64,000 nt of DNA, from contig SCRO01000116.1 of NCBI GenBank assembly GCA_004298505.1, forward strand, positions 62,001 through 126,000, read 5' to 3'. Under the pieces are notes generated by a model. That model was not told where the DNA came from and did not search any database. It saw only the letters and a list, made by a program, of their open reading frames with translations. Shown piece after piece: positions 37,563-46,640 of the stretch. The stretch comes from Rhodanobacter sp. Lineage in GTDB: Bacteria; Pseudomonadota; Gammaproteobacteria; Xanthomonadales; Rhodanobacteraceae. Within the stretch, counting starts at the first letter, position 1; each line of letters starts with the position of its first letter. Position numbers and translations under genes: made by a program.

Positions 37563-38813
37563 ATGTCCGAACAGCCATCCGCCGACACCACGCCCTTGCC
37601 GCTCGCCGACATCTCCCGATTGCTGGCCTCCACGCCGCACCGACCGTTGTTCCTGGCTGGCACCATCGTGGTGATGCTGAACATGGCGTGGTGGGCGGTG
37701 GAGCTGACCTGGATGCGCTTCGGCTTGGCCGGCTGGCCGCAGCCGTCGATTCCGCCGGTGTATGGACACGCCATGCTGATCCAGTACGGCCTGTTTCCGC
37801 TGTTCATGTTCGGCTTTCTGATGACCACGTTCCCGCGCTGGCTGGGGTGTCCGGATCTGCCACGCACGCGCTTCCTACCGGTAGCCGGCTGCATATTTGG
37901 CGGTTATGTGCTGGCGAATGTGGGCCTGCTCGACCTGGCCTGGCTGCTCAAGCTGGGCATGGCACTGATGCTGGTCGGCTATGGCGTGGGCGTGTGGACG
38001 CTGGCTGGGGTGTTGCGCGCCTCGGTGGCCGAGCGCAGGGGCCACGCACGCTCCGCGTTGACGGCGCTCTGCCTGGGCATGCTGGGGCTGGCGATCTTCC
38101 TGGCCTACCTGTTTGGTGCGCCGGCGGAATGCGCGTTGCTGGCGATCAACATCGGTACCTTCGGCCTGCTGCTGCCGATCTATTTCACGGTGATGCACCG
38201 CATGCTGCCATTTTTCACCGGCAACATGGTGAAGGGTTATCCGGTGATCCGCCCCGACTGGAGCATGCCGGTGGTGTGGGTGCTGTTGCTGGTGCACCTG
38301 GTGCTGGCATGGCGTAACGAGATCGGCTGGCTGTACCTAGTCGACGTGCCGCTGGCACTGGTGTTTGCGTGGCACGCGCTGACCTGGCGGCCGTGGCAGG
38401 CCATGTATCCGGGCATCCTGGCGGTGCTGCACCTCGCGTTTGCCTGGCTGCCGGTCGCGTTCGTGCTGTTTGCGATCCAGGACGTGGTGTATGTCACCAG
38501 CGGATCTTTCATCCTTGGGCGCGCACCGCTGCATGCGCTGGGCATCGGTTTCTTCGGCTCGATGCTGGTGGCGATGGTGACCCGGGTGACGCAGGGCCAC
38601 TCCGGTCGGCCGATGCAGTTTGGCAAGGTGGCGTGGCTGTGTTTCGTGCTGCTGCAGGTGGTGGCGCTGGTACGCATCCGTGCCGAATTGGGTGGCGATG
38701 TTTATCTGTGGCTGGTAATCGCCGCATACGGCTGGCTGCTGGCATTTCTACCGTGGGTGCTGCGTTCGGCATGGATCTATCTCACGCCGCGGGCCGATGG
38801 CAAACCCGGTTGA
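37563..38813 (+). CDS. nnrS: NnrS-family heme-copper membrane protein
   Basis: A 416-residue protein with about twelve hydrophobic helices. NnrS family features are HAMLIQYGLFPLFMFGFLMT, FPRWLGCPDLPRTRFLPVAG and VMHRMLPFFTGNM, with the histidines that may bind heme and copper. NnrS lowers nitrosative stress and travels with denitrification genes. ATG 37563 was chosen; the frame opens further upstream over the end of the GGDEF-EAL gene. I found no FNR-type box directly before it. Confidence 0.88.
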   Translation: MSEQPSADTTPLPLADISRLLASTPHRPLFLAGTIVVMLNMAWWAVELTWMRFGLAGWPQPSIPPVYGHAMLIQYGLFPLFMFGFLMTTFPRWLGCPDLPRTRFLPVAGCIFGGYVLANVGLLDLAWLLKLGMALMLVGYGVGVWTLAGVLRASVAERRGHARSALTALCLGMLGLAIFLAYLFGAPAECALLAINIGTFGLLLPIYFTVMHRMLPFFTGNMVKGYPVIRPDWSMPVVWVLLLVHLVLAWRNEIGWLYLVDVPLALVFAWHALTWRPWQAMYPGILAVLHLAFAWLPVAFVLFAIQDVVYVTSGSFILGRAPLHALGIGFFGSMLVAMVTRVTQGHSGRPMQFGKVAWLCFVLLQVVALVRIRAELGGDVYLWLVIAAYGWLLAFLPWVLRSAWIYLTPRADGKPG

Positions 38814-39077
38814 TACGGCGCTTCGCGAGGACATGCGGCACGGGCCTTCGGCCCCCCGCCGGGCGAGCCGATCCACGCGGTGGTGCCGCGATCGTGGAGT
38901 TCCACACCGACGTGCCGGGCACTTGCGGGCGATGCGAAGCGGGTGATGCGTTTGACTCCAGGTCCACGCACTTTGCGAAACGTCATTTCTGTGGCGGCGT
39001 TTTCGCGTGTGCTGGCGGCTGCGCGTGGATTGATCCAGGTCAACGCGGCTCCAGCCCGGCCGGGTTCAGATAGCAGC
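38814..39077 (+). promoter_or_regulatory. Intergenic region with FNR/Anr-type box at 39029-39042
   Basis: TTGATCCAGGTCAA (39029-39042) matches the FNR/Anr pattern TTGAT-N4-ATCAA except one base. A start site 41.5 bases downstream of its centre would fall at 39077, directly before the DUF2249 ATG. The -10 region (CAGATA) is weak. No gene is recognisable in the rest of the 264 bases. Confidence 0.55.
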
Positions 39078-39359
39078 ATGCCAACTGATACATCGAATCA
39101 GGCTCAAGACGAAGCGGCGGCGCTGGCCGAACTCGACCTGCGCGCGTTGCCATGTCCGGAGCCCATGCTGCGCGCATTGGCGGCGGCCGACGCACTGCGC
39201 CCCGGCCAACAGGTGCAGGTGCTCACGCCACTGCTGCCGACTCCCTTGCTTGATGTGCTGGCCGCACGCGGCCTCCAGGCAACCGCCACGCCGCTACCTG
39301 CCGGGGCTGCGCGGGTGGTGATTTATTGTCCGTTCGACGATGACGAAACTGCGGCTTGA
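39078..39359 (+). CDS. DUF2249-domain protein
   Basis: A 93-residue protein starting MPTDTSNQAQDEAAALAELD. LDLRALPCPEPMLRALAAAD matches the DUF2249/TusA-like fold, with a cysteine at the position where TusA carries its sulfur-transfer CPxP. The end VVIYCPFDDDETAA is acidic. Such proteins occur beside NnrS, nitrite reductase regulators and hemerythrin-like proteins. A persulfide-carrier or metal role is conceivable but unproven. It overlaps the next gene by 20 bases. Confidence 0.78.
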   Translation: MPTDTSNQAQDEAAALAELDLRALPCPEPMLRALAAADALRPGQQVQVLTPLLPTPLLDVLAARGLQATATPLPAGAARVVIYCPFDDDETAA

Positions 39360-40587
39360 GCAGGCGCCGGTCGCCTCGTTGCCGCGCCGTTTCCTGCTGA
39401 CCGCGCCGCTGTGGGGCATGCTGGCGGGCGTCTTGCTGGGGATCGATGGCGATGCTGCGCTGGTTTCGCGGTGGAATCCGGCCACGCTGGCGCTGGTGCA
39501 CATGTTCGTCCTGGGTGTACTGGGCAACGTGATGTTCGGCAGCGTCTTGCAGTTTCTTCCGGCCGCCGGTGGCGTGCAGCTGCGTGGTGGCGCGCGCCTG
39601 GGGCAGGCGCTGCACCTGTTGTTCAATCTCGGCGTGACGCTGCTGGTGGCGGGGTTGCAACAGAGCTGGCCGAGCGCCCTGCTGGCAGCCGCGGTGCTGT
39701 TGCCGCTGGCCTTTGCCACGCTGGCCGCGATGGTGGTGCCCGGGTTGGTCGGCGCCACGGGGCAACGCCTGCTGCGCGCCGGCTTTGCGGTGGCGATCGG
39801 CTTTGCCCTTGCCACGGCCTTGCTGGGTGCGGCGCTGGCGCTGGTGCGGGGCGGGTATCTTCACCTGGTGGCAGCGGCGCTCACCGACGTGCACGCCAGC
39901 TGGGGTGTGCTCGGCTGGGTGGTGGTGCTGATGGCCACCGTGGCGCGGGTGGTGATGCCGATGTTCCAGGGTACCGGCACGGTGCCTGAACTGGCGCAGG
40001 CCGCGTGGCTGGCCAGCGTGGTCGTGCTGCTTGCGCTCGCGGCATGGCTGCGCCTGGAGGCGAGCGGACCCTGGCTGGCCGTGGTGGTGGGGGTGCATGC
40101 CTTGCTGTTTGCTGGCGCGGCCTTGTGGCTGCAGTGGCGGGCGCCACGCCTGCGTCGCGCGCCATTGTCGAACAACTGGCGGGCCGGGCTGAGCGTGTTG
40201 GCACTGGCGGCGCTGCTCCTGCCAGTCCTGCCCGGTGGTATGCTGGCCGGTGCGTTGGGCCTGGTTATCGCGTTGCCGCTGTTGGTGACCGGGATGGCGC
40301 TGGAGATCGTCCCCTTCATCGGCTGGATCGAGTTGCATCGGCGTTGCGGTCGCGGCACCCAGGTGCCCGGCGTGCAGCGGCTGCTGCCCGCTGCCGACAA
40401 GCGGCGCGTGTTGCTGGTCCAGCTGTCGTTGCTGCTGCTGCCGGCCGCGGTGCTGTGGCCCGGCATCGGCCTGTCGCGTGCGGCCGGCGTGGCGCTGCTG
40501 CTAATCTGGGCAGAGGTCGGCTGGACGTTGCTCGGTGTGCGTCGGCGCGCCCATCACTTTCTGCGCAGACTGGAGACACCTCGATGA
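39340..40587 (+). CDS. Polytopic membrane protein, NnrS/heme-copper-oxidase-like
   Basis: A 415-residue protein with about twelve membrane helices and few polar loops. The pattern resembles NnrS and cytochrome oxidase subunit I-like proteins: histidines stand in ALVHMFVLGVLGNVMFGSVL, in LTDVHASWGVLGWVVV and in GWIELHRR, as for heme ligands. It overlaps the DUF2249 gene by 20 bases and the DGC gene by 4. With NnrS upstream, a nitrogen-oxide membrane function is likely; I cannot name a substrate. Confidence 0.75.
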   Translation: MTKLRLEQAPVASLPRRFLLTAPLWGMLAGVLLGIDGDAALVSRWNPATLALVHMFVLGVLGNVMFGSVLQFLPAAGGVQLRGGARLGQALHLLFNLGVTLLVAGLQQSWPSALLAAAVLLPLAFATLAAMVVPGLVGATGQRLLRAGFAVAIGFALATALLGAALALVRGGYLHLVAAALTDVHASWGVLGWVVVLMATVARVVMPMFQGTGTVPELAQAAWLASVVVLLALAAWLRLEASGPWLAVVVGVHALLFAGAALWLQWRAPRLRRAPLSNNWRAGLSVLALAALLLPVLPGGMLAGALGLVIALPLLVTGMALEIVPFIGWIELHRRCGRGTQVPGVQRLLPAADKRRVLLVQLSLLLLPAAVLWPGIGLSRAAGVALLLIWAEVGWTLLGVRRRAHHFLRRLETPR

Positions 40588-40985
40588 GCGTCAAACTACC
40601 CTTGGTCTACTCCTGTTCGGGCTGTTCCAGTGCGGCCCAGATGGCCAACCATCTGGCGCTGAAGCTGGATCGCGAACGGGTGGCCGAGATGTCCTGTATC
40701 GCCGGTGTCGGCGGCGGCGTCACCGGCCTGGTACGTACGGCGCAAAGTGGGCGTCGCATCCTGGCGCTGGATGGCTGCGTGCTCAAATGCGTCTCGGCCT
40801 GCCTGGCCAACGCCGGCGTGCGCGCCGATGCCCATCTGGTGCTGTCGGACTACGGGGTGAAGAAGCACCTGCATGCCGATTTCGATGCCGTTCAGGCTAC
40901 GCAGGTATATGTCGCGCAGGTGTTGCCTGCCGCGCAGGCCCTGGCCGGCGCGGAGATGCCGCCGGCAGGCGACGCGGGAAGCTGA
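40584..40985 (+). CDS. DGC-domain putative zinc-binding protein
   Basis: A 133-residue protein of the DGC family: PLVYSCSGCSSAAQMANHLA, AEMSCIAGVGGGV and ILALDGCVLKCVSACLANAG carry the conserved cysteines and the Asp-Gly-Cys that names the family. The cysteines probably bind a metal. Members are found near nitrite, arsenic and NnrS genes; the biochemical role is unknown. The ATG overlaps the stop of the membrane protein, so they are coupled. Confidence 0.85.
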   Translation: MSVKLPLVYSCSGCSSAAQMANHLALKLDRERVAEMSCIAGVGGGVTGLVRTAQSGRRILALDGCVLKCVSACLANAGVRADAHLVLSDYGVKKHLHADFDAVQATQVYVAQVLPAAQALAGAEMPPAGDAGS

Positions 40986-41166
40986 GAGGCGGTCAGCAGC
41001 AAGGCCCGGGGTTGTCGGCAGCCTTGGTTGGGTTGACCTCGGTCATGGCATAGCGCCGCCTACTCCCGGCATGATGCCACCCATCGAGTCGAGGCCGACC
41101 CATGGCGTATCATTGGTGCTTGGCCTGGCTCTATCGCGGCCTTCCCGTCACCCATACAAGATCACG

Positions 41167-42192
41167 ATGACTGACTTCGCAAGCTTGCCCGTGCCGGTCT
41201 GGCGCGACGAACTCGAGCACGAATACGCGGCGCTGGCCGAACGGCTGGAGCCGCTGGTGCCGTGTCTGGAAATTCCGCTGCACCTGCCGTGGATCGACGC
41301 CATCAACAAGCTGAAAAAGCAGCGTGGCGCGGTAATCATGGCGCACAGTTACCAGTCGCCGGAGATCTTTCATGGTGTGGCCGACATCACCGGCGATTCG
41401 CTGGGGCTGGCGCAGGCTGCCGCGGAATGCGACGCCGACCTGATCGTGTTGTGCGGCGTACACTTCATGGCCGAGAGCGCGAAGATCCTGGCACCGGAAA
41501 AAACGGTGCTGATCCCGGACCTGGAAGCCGGCTGCTCGCTGGCCTCTTCGATCACGGCGGCCGACGTGCTGGCGCTGCGCGCGCAGCATCCCGGCGTGCC
41601 GGTGGTCAGCTACGCGAATACCTCGGCGGCGGTGAAGGCCGAGTCCGATGCCATCTGTACCTCGGCCAATGCCGTGCAGGTGGTCGAGTCGATGGGCGCG
41701 GCGAAGGTGATCTTTCTGCCGGACGAATTCCTGGGCCGCCACGTGGCCAGCCAGACGCCAGTCGAGCTGGTGCTGTGGCATGGTCGCTGCGAGGTGCACG
41801 AGAAGTTCACCGCACAACAGGCGCGGCATGCGCGCGAGCAGTTCGACGCCAAGCTGGTGGCGCATCCGGAGTGTCCGCCCGAGGTGCTGGCCGAGGTGGA
41901 CTTCGTCGGTTCCACCACCGCGATGGGCAAGTGGCTGGAGCGTGAGAAGCCCGCGCGCGTGGCACTGATCACCGAATGTTCGATGGCCGACAACCTGCGC
42001 TCGCAGTTCCCGGCGACGCAGTTCATCAAGCCATGCAACCTGTGCCCGCACATGCAGCGGATCACCTTGCAGAACATCTACGCGTGTCTGCGCGACCTCA
42101 AGCACGTCATCGAGGTCCCCGCCGATGTGCGCGTGCGGGCGCGTGCCGCGCTGGAGCGCATGCTGGCGGTCGGGCGGCGCGAACCCGTATGA
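41167..42192 (+). CDS. nadA: Quinolinate synthase
   Basis: A 341-residue NadA that condenses iminoaspartate with dihydroxyacetone phosphate to quinolinate in NAD synthesis. The three [4Fe-4S] cysteines are in DLIVLCGVHFMAESAK, ALITECSMADNL and FIKPCNLCPHMQ. Substrate residues lie in AVIMAHSYQSPEI and in VSYANTSAAVKA. ATG 41167 gives MTDFASLPVPVW. The stop overlaps the nadB start by ATGA. The 181 bases upstream carry a one-mismatch FNR-like palindrome at 41033-41046. Confidence 0.96.
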   Translation: MTDFASLPVPVWRDELEHEYAALAERLEPLVPCLEIPLHLPWIDAINKLKKQRGAVIMAHSYQSPEIFHGVADITGDSLGLAQAAAECDADLIVLCGVHFMAESAKILAPEKTVLIPDLEAGCSLASSITAADVLALRAQHPGVPVVSYANTSAAVKAESDAICTSANAVQVVESMGAAKVIFLPDEFLGRHVASQTPVELVLWHGRCEVHEKFTAQQARHAREQFDAKLVAHPECPPEVLAEVDFVGSTTAMGKWLEREKPARVALITECSMADNLRSQFPATQFIKPCNLCPHMQRITLQNIYACLRDLKHVIEVPADVRVRARAALERMLAVGRREPV

Positions 42193-43637
42193 GGTACGCG
42201 CGTCTGCCGATCGTGGTGGTGGGTGGTGGCGTGGCCGGGCTGACCACGGCGCTGGCCGCGGCGCCGGTGCCGGTGCGGGTGCTGTGTCGCGCGCATGACG
42301 GTTGCGGTAGCGCCAGCGCACTGGCCCAGGGCGGCATCGCTGCCGCGCTGGACCCAGCGGACAGTCCCGCCGCGCATGCCGCCGACACCTTGCTCGCGGG
42401 GGCCCATCACAATGATGCAGCGATGGTGCAGTGGCTGGCCGACGCAGCGCCGGACGCGATTGCCTGGCTGCAGGCACAGGGCGTGGAGTTTGACCGCGAT
42501 GACGCGGGGCAGCTGCAACTGGGGCGCGAAGGAGGCCACAGCGCAGCGCGCATCGTGCACGCCGGCGGTGACGCCAGCGGCGCGGTGCTGGTGCGGGCCT
42601 TGCGGGCCAAGGTGCAGGCATCGGCGCACGTGCAGTGGCGCGGGGGCGTGGACGTGGATGGCTTGCTGCTGCGCGAGGGCAAGGTGGCTGGCGTGCGTAC
42701 CCGCGATGAATGTGGACGCTGCGAAGCGGTCGAGGCGGCAGCCGTGGTGCTGGCCACCGGTGGCATCGGGGCGTTGTTCGCGCGCACCAGCAACCCGCCG
42801 GGCGCCGATGGTGCCGGCCTGGCCCTGGCCCTGGAGGCAGGTGCCGCGCCGCGCGACCTGGAGTTCGTGCAATTCCATCCCACCGCCCTGGACGTGCCCG
42901 GACACTGCCTGCCGCTGATCACCGAGGCGTTGCGTGGTGCCGGCGCGCGATTGCATGACGGGGATGACCACCTGCTGATGGCGGGTTTGCATCCGCTCGG
43001 CGATCTGGCACCACGCGACGTGGTGGCGCGACGCCTGACCCAGCTGCAACGCGAGGGCGGCCACGCCTGGCTCGATGCGACCGCCGTCGAGGGTGACTGG
43101 GAACGGCGTTTTCCCACCGTGCTGGCGGCGTGCCTGGCGCATGGCTTCGACCCACGACTGGCCTCGCTGCCGGTGACACCGGCGGCCCATTTCCACATGG
43201 GTGGACTGGCTACCGATGCGGATGGCCGAACCACGCTGCCGGGCCTGTATGCCGTCGGCGAGGTAGCCTGCAATGGCGTACATGGGGCAAACCGGCTGGC
43301 CAGCAATTCGTTGCTCGAAGGTGTACTGTGTGGCCGCCGGCTGGGCCGTGTACTCGCAGCGGCGGAGGTGTCGCCGTTTGGGCAGGGCGGCTATCGCTGG
43401 ATCGAGCGTGGCAGCAGCCTGCCCTCGGACCAGATCGGCGCGCTGCGCACGTTGCTGTCGCGTAGCGCCGGTCCGCTGCGCGAGGCGCCGGCCTTGCGCG
43501 ATGCATGGCGGGTATGCGCTGCGCTCGCGGATGCTGGCTGGCAGGCGCGCCTGGCCAAGGCGCTGTTGCGCGCCATGCGTTTGCGCCGAACGTCGCTGGG
43601 TGCGCATTGTCGGCATGATCGCAGTTGCCCGGCCTGA
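42189..43637 (+). CDS. nadB: L-aspartate oxidase
   Basis: A 482-residue FAD enzyme that oxidises aspartate to iminoaspartate for NadA, using oxygen or fumarate. PIVVVGGGVAGLTTALAAAP binds FAD. GSASALAQGGIAAAL, HSAARIVHAGGDASGAVLVR and LYAVGEVACNGVHGANRLAS, then SNSLLEGVLCG, are family signatures. Length is somewhat short (E. coli 540), mainly in the C-terminal helical part. Translation is coupled to nadA. Confidence 0.95.
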   Translation: MRYARLPIVVVGGGVAGLTTALAAAPVPVRVLCRAHDGCGSASALAQGGIAAALDPADSPAAHAADTLLAGAHHNDAAMVQWLADAAPDAIAWLQAQGVEFDRDDAGQLQLGREGGHSAARIVHAGGDASGAVLVRALRAKVQASAHVQWRGGVDVDGLLLREGKVAGVRTRDECGRCEAVEAAAVVLATGGIGALFARTSNPPGADGAGLALALEAGAAPRDLEFVQFHPTALDVPGHCLPLITEALRGAGARLHDGDDHLLMAGLHPLGDLAPRDVVARRLTQLQREGGHAWLDATAVEGDWERRFPTVLAACLAHGFDPRLASLPVTPAAHFHMGGLATDADGRTTLPGLYAVGEVACNGVHGANRLASNSLLEGVLCGRRLGRVLAAAEVSPFGQGGYRWIERGSSLPSDQIGALRTLLSRSAGPLREAPALRDAWRVCAALADAGWQARLAKALLRAMRLRRTSLGAHCRHDRSCPA

Positions 43638-43708
43638 AAGATCCAGCCCGCGCCTGGGCGATCCGTCTGCGTGCGTACCCGTACGGAGCGGCAACCGTGG
43701 ATGAATCA

Positions 43709-43722
43709 TTGACCGCAGTCAA
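43709..43722 (+). promoter_or_regulatory. FNR/Anr-family palindrome before fabA
   Basis: TTGACCGCAGTCAA is a perfect TTGAC-N4-GTCAA palindrome. A start 41.5 bases from its centre would be at 43757, 20 bases before the fabA ATG, with CACACT (43744-43749) as a weak -10. The same TTGAC/GTCAA form occurs before the phaC'-pta-ackA-xfp-atp operon. Confidence 0.5.
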
Positions 43723-43776
43723 GACAAGACAGCGTCCAGCTGGCACACTGGGCGTTCCCTACCCATCGAGTATTTC

Positions 43777-44292
43777 ATGACACGTCCGTCTTCTTTCGAT
43801 TACGACCAGTTGCGCGCCTGTGGCCGCGGCGAATTGTTCGGTGATGACAATGCCCGGCTGCCGTCGCCGCCGATGCTGATGTTCGACCGCATCACGCATA
43901 TCTCCGAAGAAGGTGGCACTTACGGCAAGGGCCTGATCCGTGCCGAAATGGACGTCCGTCCGGACCTGTGGTTTTTCGCCTGCCATTTCCTCGGCGATCC
44001 GGTGATGCCCGGCTGCCTGGGACTGGACGGGATGTGGCAGCTTAGCGGCTTCTTCCTGCCCTGGTTGGGCGAGCCCGGTCGCGGTCGGGCGCTGGGGGTG
44101 GGCGAGGTGAAGTTTTCCGGTCAGGTGATGCCGAGCGCCAAGCTGTTGCGTTACGAGATCGACATCCGTCGGGTGATACGCGGCAAGCTGCGCTTGGTGA
44201 TCGCCGATGGCAAGACTTTCGTCGACGATCGTATGATCTACGAGGCCAGCAGCATGCGCGTTGGCCTGTTCCAATCCACCGAGGGCTTTTGA
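43777..44292 (+). CDS. fabA: 3-hydroxyacyl-ACP dehydratase/isomerase
   Basis: A 171-residue FabA that dehydrates 3-hydroxydecanoyl-ACP and isomerises trans-2 to cis-3-decenoyl-ACP, the branch point of oxygen-independent unsaturated fatty acid synthesis. The catalytic His is in [12 protein letters not shown], and the partner Asp follows in [27 protein letters not shown] is the usual N-terminal signature. Length is exactly typical. fabB starts 1 base after the stop. Confidence 0.97.
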   Translation: MTRPSSFDYDQLRACGRGELFGDDNARLPSPPMLMFDRITHISEEGGTYGKGLIRAEMDVRPDLWFFACHFLGDPVMPGCLGLDGMWQLSGFFLPWLGEPGRGRALGVGEVKFSGQVMPSAKLLRYEIDIRRVIRGKLRLVIADGKTFVDDRMIYEASSMRVGLFQSTEGF

Positions 44293-44293
44293 G

Positions 44294-45502
44294 ATGCGCC
44301 GCGTTGTAGTGACAGGTATGGGTATCGTGTCTTGCCTGGGCAATACCCTGGCGAGCGTGACGGCCGCGTTGCGTGAGGGCCACAGCGGTATTCGGGCCAT
44401 TCCCGCATACAAGGAGCTCGGTTTGCGCAGCCAGGTGGCCGGCGTGCCGCAGATCGACCTGGCTGCAGTGATCGACCGCAAGTTGAAGCGTTTCATGGGC
44501 GATGCGGCGGCCTATGCGTACGTGGCAATGCGCGATGCGCTCGCCGACGCCGGCCTGGCGCTGGAGCAGATTCGCCACCCGCGCAGCGGTGTGATCGCCG
44601 GTTCCGGCGGGGGTTCGCCGCGCTGGCAGATCGAAACCGCCGACCTGTTGCGCAACAAGGGTGTGCGCAAGATCGGCCCGTACATGGTGCCGCGCTCGAT
44701 GTGCTCGACGGTGTCGGCCACGCTGGCCACGGCGTTCGGGATTCTGGGCCTGAGCTATTCGATATCTGCCGCCTGCGCCACCTCGGCGCACTGCATCGGC
44801 GCCGCCGCCGACCTGATTCGCCACGGCGCGCAGGATGTGATGTTCGCCGGTGGCGCCGAGGAGGAACACTGGGGCATGACCGCACAGTTCGATGCGATGG
44901 GTGCCTTGGCGAGCGGCCACAACGACACCCCGGCGGCGGCCTCGCGCCCCTACGACACCGGTCGCGACGGTTTTGTCATCGCCGGCGGTGGCGGCATGCT
45001 GGTGCTGGAGGAATACGAACACGCGAAGGCGCGCGGGGCGCGCATCCACGCCGAGCTGGTCGGCTACGGCGTCACCTCCGACGGAGCCGAGATGGTGGCG
45101 CCGTCAGGCGAGGGTGCGGTGCGCTGCATGCAGATGGCGCTGGCCAACGTGAGCGGGCCGATTGATTACCTCAACACCCACGGCACCGCCACCCCACTGG
45201 GCGACCTGGTGGAGCTCACCGCGACGCGCGAGGTGTTCGGCGATGCGGTACCGCCGATGTCCTCGACCAAGGCGCTGACCGGCCACTCACTCGGCGCGGC
45301 CAGTGTGCACGAGGCGATCTACAGCCTGTTGATGCTCAACGAGGGCTTTGCCGCCGGCTCGGCCAATATCGACGAACTCGATCCGCACGCCGGGGGCTTT
45401 CCGATCCTGCGCGAAAGCCAGCCGGCGCAGCTGACCACGGTGATGTCGAACAGCTTCGGCTTCGGCGGCACCAACGGTACGCTGGTGTTCAGCAAGGTGT
45501 AA
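44294..45502 (+). CDS. fabB: 3-oxoacyl-ACP synthase I
   Basis: A 402-residue condensing enzyme that elongates cis-3-decenoyl-ACP and so commits chains to unsaturation. The catalytic triad is visible: Cys in [13 protein letters not shown], His in [11 protein letters not shown] and His in [12 protein letters not shown]. The glycine-rich [13 protein letters not shown] closes the fold. It forms the classic fabAB operon. Confidence 0.97.
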   Translation: MRRVVVTGMGIVSCLGNTLASVTAALREGHSGIRAIPAYKELGLRSQVAGVPQIDLAAVIDRKLKRFMGDAAAYAYVAMRDALADAGLALEQIRHPRSGVIAGSGGGSPRWQIETADLLRNKGVRKIGPYMVPRSMCSTVSATLATAFGILGLSYSISAACATSAHCIGAAADLIRHGAQDVMFAGGAEEEHWGMTAQFDAMGALASGHNDTPAAASRPYDTGRDGFVIAGGGGMLVLEEYEHAKARGARIHAELVGYGVTSDGAEMVAPSGEGAVRCMQMALANVSGPIDYLNTHGTATPLGDLVELTATREVFGDAVPPMSSTKALTGHSLGAASVHEAIYSLLMLNEGFAAGSANIDELDPHAGGFPILRESQPAQLTTVMSNSFGFGGTNGTLVFSKV

Positions 45503-45506
45503 TGGC

Positions 45507-46193
45507 GTGCATCAGGTGCATTCTTCAGGCGACAGCAGCGAGCGGCGCAGCAGCACGATCGCCAGGCCACAGACGCCGGGCGAGGAGCTGGCCAACAGTC
45601 TCAGTCACGGGCTGGGCTTGTTGCTGGCCATCGCCGGCCTGCCGGTGCTGCTGGTTCGGGCCGACCATGTCGGTAGCGGCTACGCGCTGGCCGGAGCGCT
45701 GGTTTTTGGCGTCAGCGCGATGCTGCTGTACCTGGCCTCGACGCTGTATCACGCGATTCCCCAGCCGCGGGTCAAGGCGATCCTGCGGGCGCTCGATCAT
45801 GCCGCGATCTATGTACTGATCGCCGGGACCTATACACCCATCACGCTGGGCGTATTGCGCGGCGGCTGGCGCTGGGGGCTGTTCGGGCTGATCTGGGGGC
45901 TGGCCCTGGCGGGCTTGCTGTTCAAGGCCCTGGGCGGGCTGCGTTTTCCGCATCTGTCCACGGTGCTGTACCTGGCGATGGGCTGGGTGGGCGTGATCGC
46001 GATCCATCCGCTGTGGGTACACATGCAAGCCGGTGGCCTGATCTGGCTGGCGGCGGGCGGCCTCGCCTACACCCTCGGCGTGGTGTTTTTCGTGCTGGAT
46101 GAAAAGATCCATTACAGCCATTTCATATGGCATCTGTTCGTGCTGGCCGGCACCACCTGCCACTTTTTTGCGGTGCTGCTGTACGCGTTCTGA
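45507..46193 (+). CDS. Hemolysin III / PAQR-family membrane protein
   Basis: A 228-residue protein with seven membrane helices of the hemolysin-III/YqfA group. ELANSLSHGLGLLLAIAGLP, LYLASTLYHAIPQPRVKAIL, LDHAAIYVLIAGTYTPITLG and HYSHFIWHLFVLAGTTCHFF carry the conserved Ser, His and Asp of the PAQR zinc site. Starts at a GTG (45507), 4 bases after the fabB stop. It may modulate membrane fluidity, which fits its position behind fabAB, but this is inference. Confidence 0.88.
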   Translation: MHQVHSSGDSSERRSSTIARPQTPGEELANSLSHGLGLLLAIAGLPVLLVRADHVGSGYALAGALVFGVSAMLLYLASTLYHAIPQPRVKAILRALDHAAIYVLIAGTYTPITLGVLRGGWRWGLFGLIWGLALAGLLFKALGGLRFPHLSTVLYLAMGWVGVIAIHPLWVHMQAGGLIWLAAGGLAYTLGVVFFVLDEKIHYSHFIWHLFVLAGTTCHFFAVLLYAF

Positions 46194-46213
46194 CCATGCG
46201 GTCTTGAGAAGGC

Positions 46214-46480
46214 GTGGACTTTCTCAAGACCTCGACCGGCAAGGTGCCGGTCAACGCCACGCCCGCAGCGGCCGCGCTGATCCTTGATGCCATCGCCGCC
46301 GCGGGCGGTCGCTGTGGTTTCAAGGCCGCCGGCGGCATCCGCACGCTGGCCGCTGCGGCGATTTACCTGGAGCTGGCCGAGGCGCGGCTGGGTACGCACT
46401 GGGCCGACTCGACGCATTTTCGCATTGGTGCCAGCGCGCTGTTCGGTGACCTGTCCGCGATCGCCTCGGCTGTCGCATGA
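46214..46480 (+). pseudogene. deoC: Deoxyribose-phosphate aldolase, C-terminal remnant
   Basis: From GTG 46214 the frame reads DFLKTSTGKVPVNATPAAAA and CGFKAAGGIRTLAAAAIYLE, the last third of DeoC: KTSTG holds the second catalytic lysine and FKAAGGIRT the phosphate loop. The first two thirds, with the Schiff-base lysine, are missing. Its stop overlaps the deoA fragment start, as in an intact deoCA operon. Confidence 0.85.
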
Positions 46481-46640
46481 ATACGCCTTCCGCGGCCAGC
46501 CTGATTCGGCGCAAGCGCGAGGGCGCCACGCTGGATGCGGCACAGTTGCATGCGCTGGCACAGGGCATCGGTAACGGCTCATGGAGCGAAGGCCAGATCG
46601 GCGCGTTTGCAATGGCAGTCGCGTGGCGCGGCATGAGTGT
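46477..46640 (+). pseudogene. deoA: Thymidine phosphorylase, N-terminal remnant
   Basis: ATG 46477 reads MNTPSAASLIRRKREGATLD and IGNGSWSEGQIGAFAMAVAW, the N-terminal helical domain of DeoA. After MSVEEC, near 46640, the family pattern ends and the strand is antisense to the usp gene. The catalytic domain is gone. Confidence 0.8.

Noticed and set aside
38814-39028. Cysteine-rich open frame after nnrS (FHTDVPGTCGRCEAGD)
   Set aside because: No start or ribosome site, no family recognised, and the frame overlaps the next gene's upstream region.
41033-41046. FNR-like palindrome TTGACCTCGGTCAT before nadA
   Set aside because: One half-site base is wrong and no -10 sits at the right distance; kept only as a remark.
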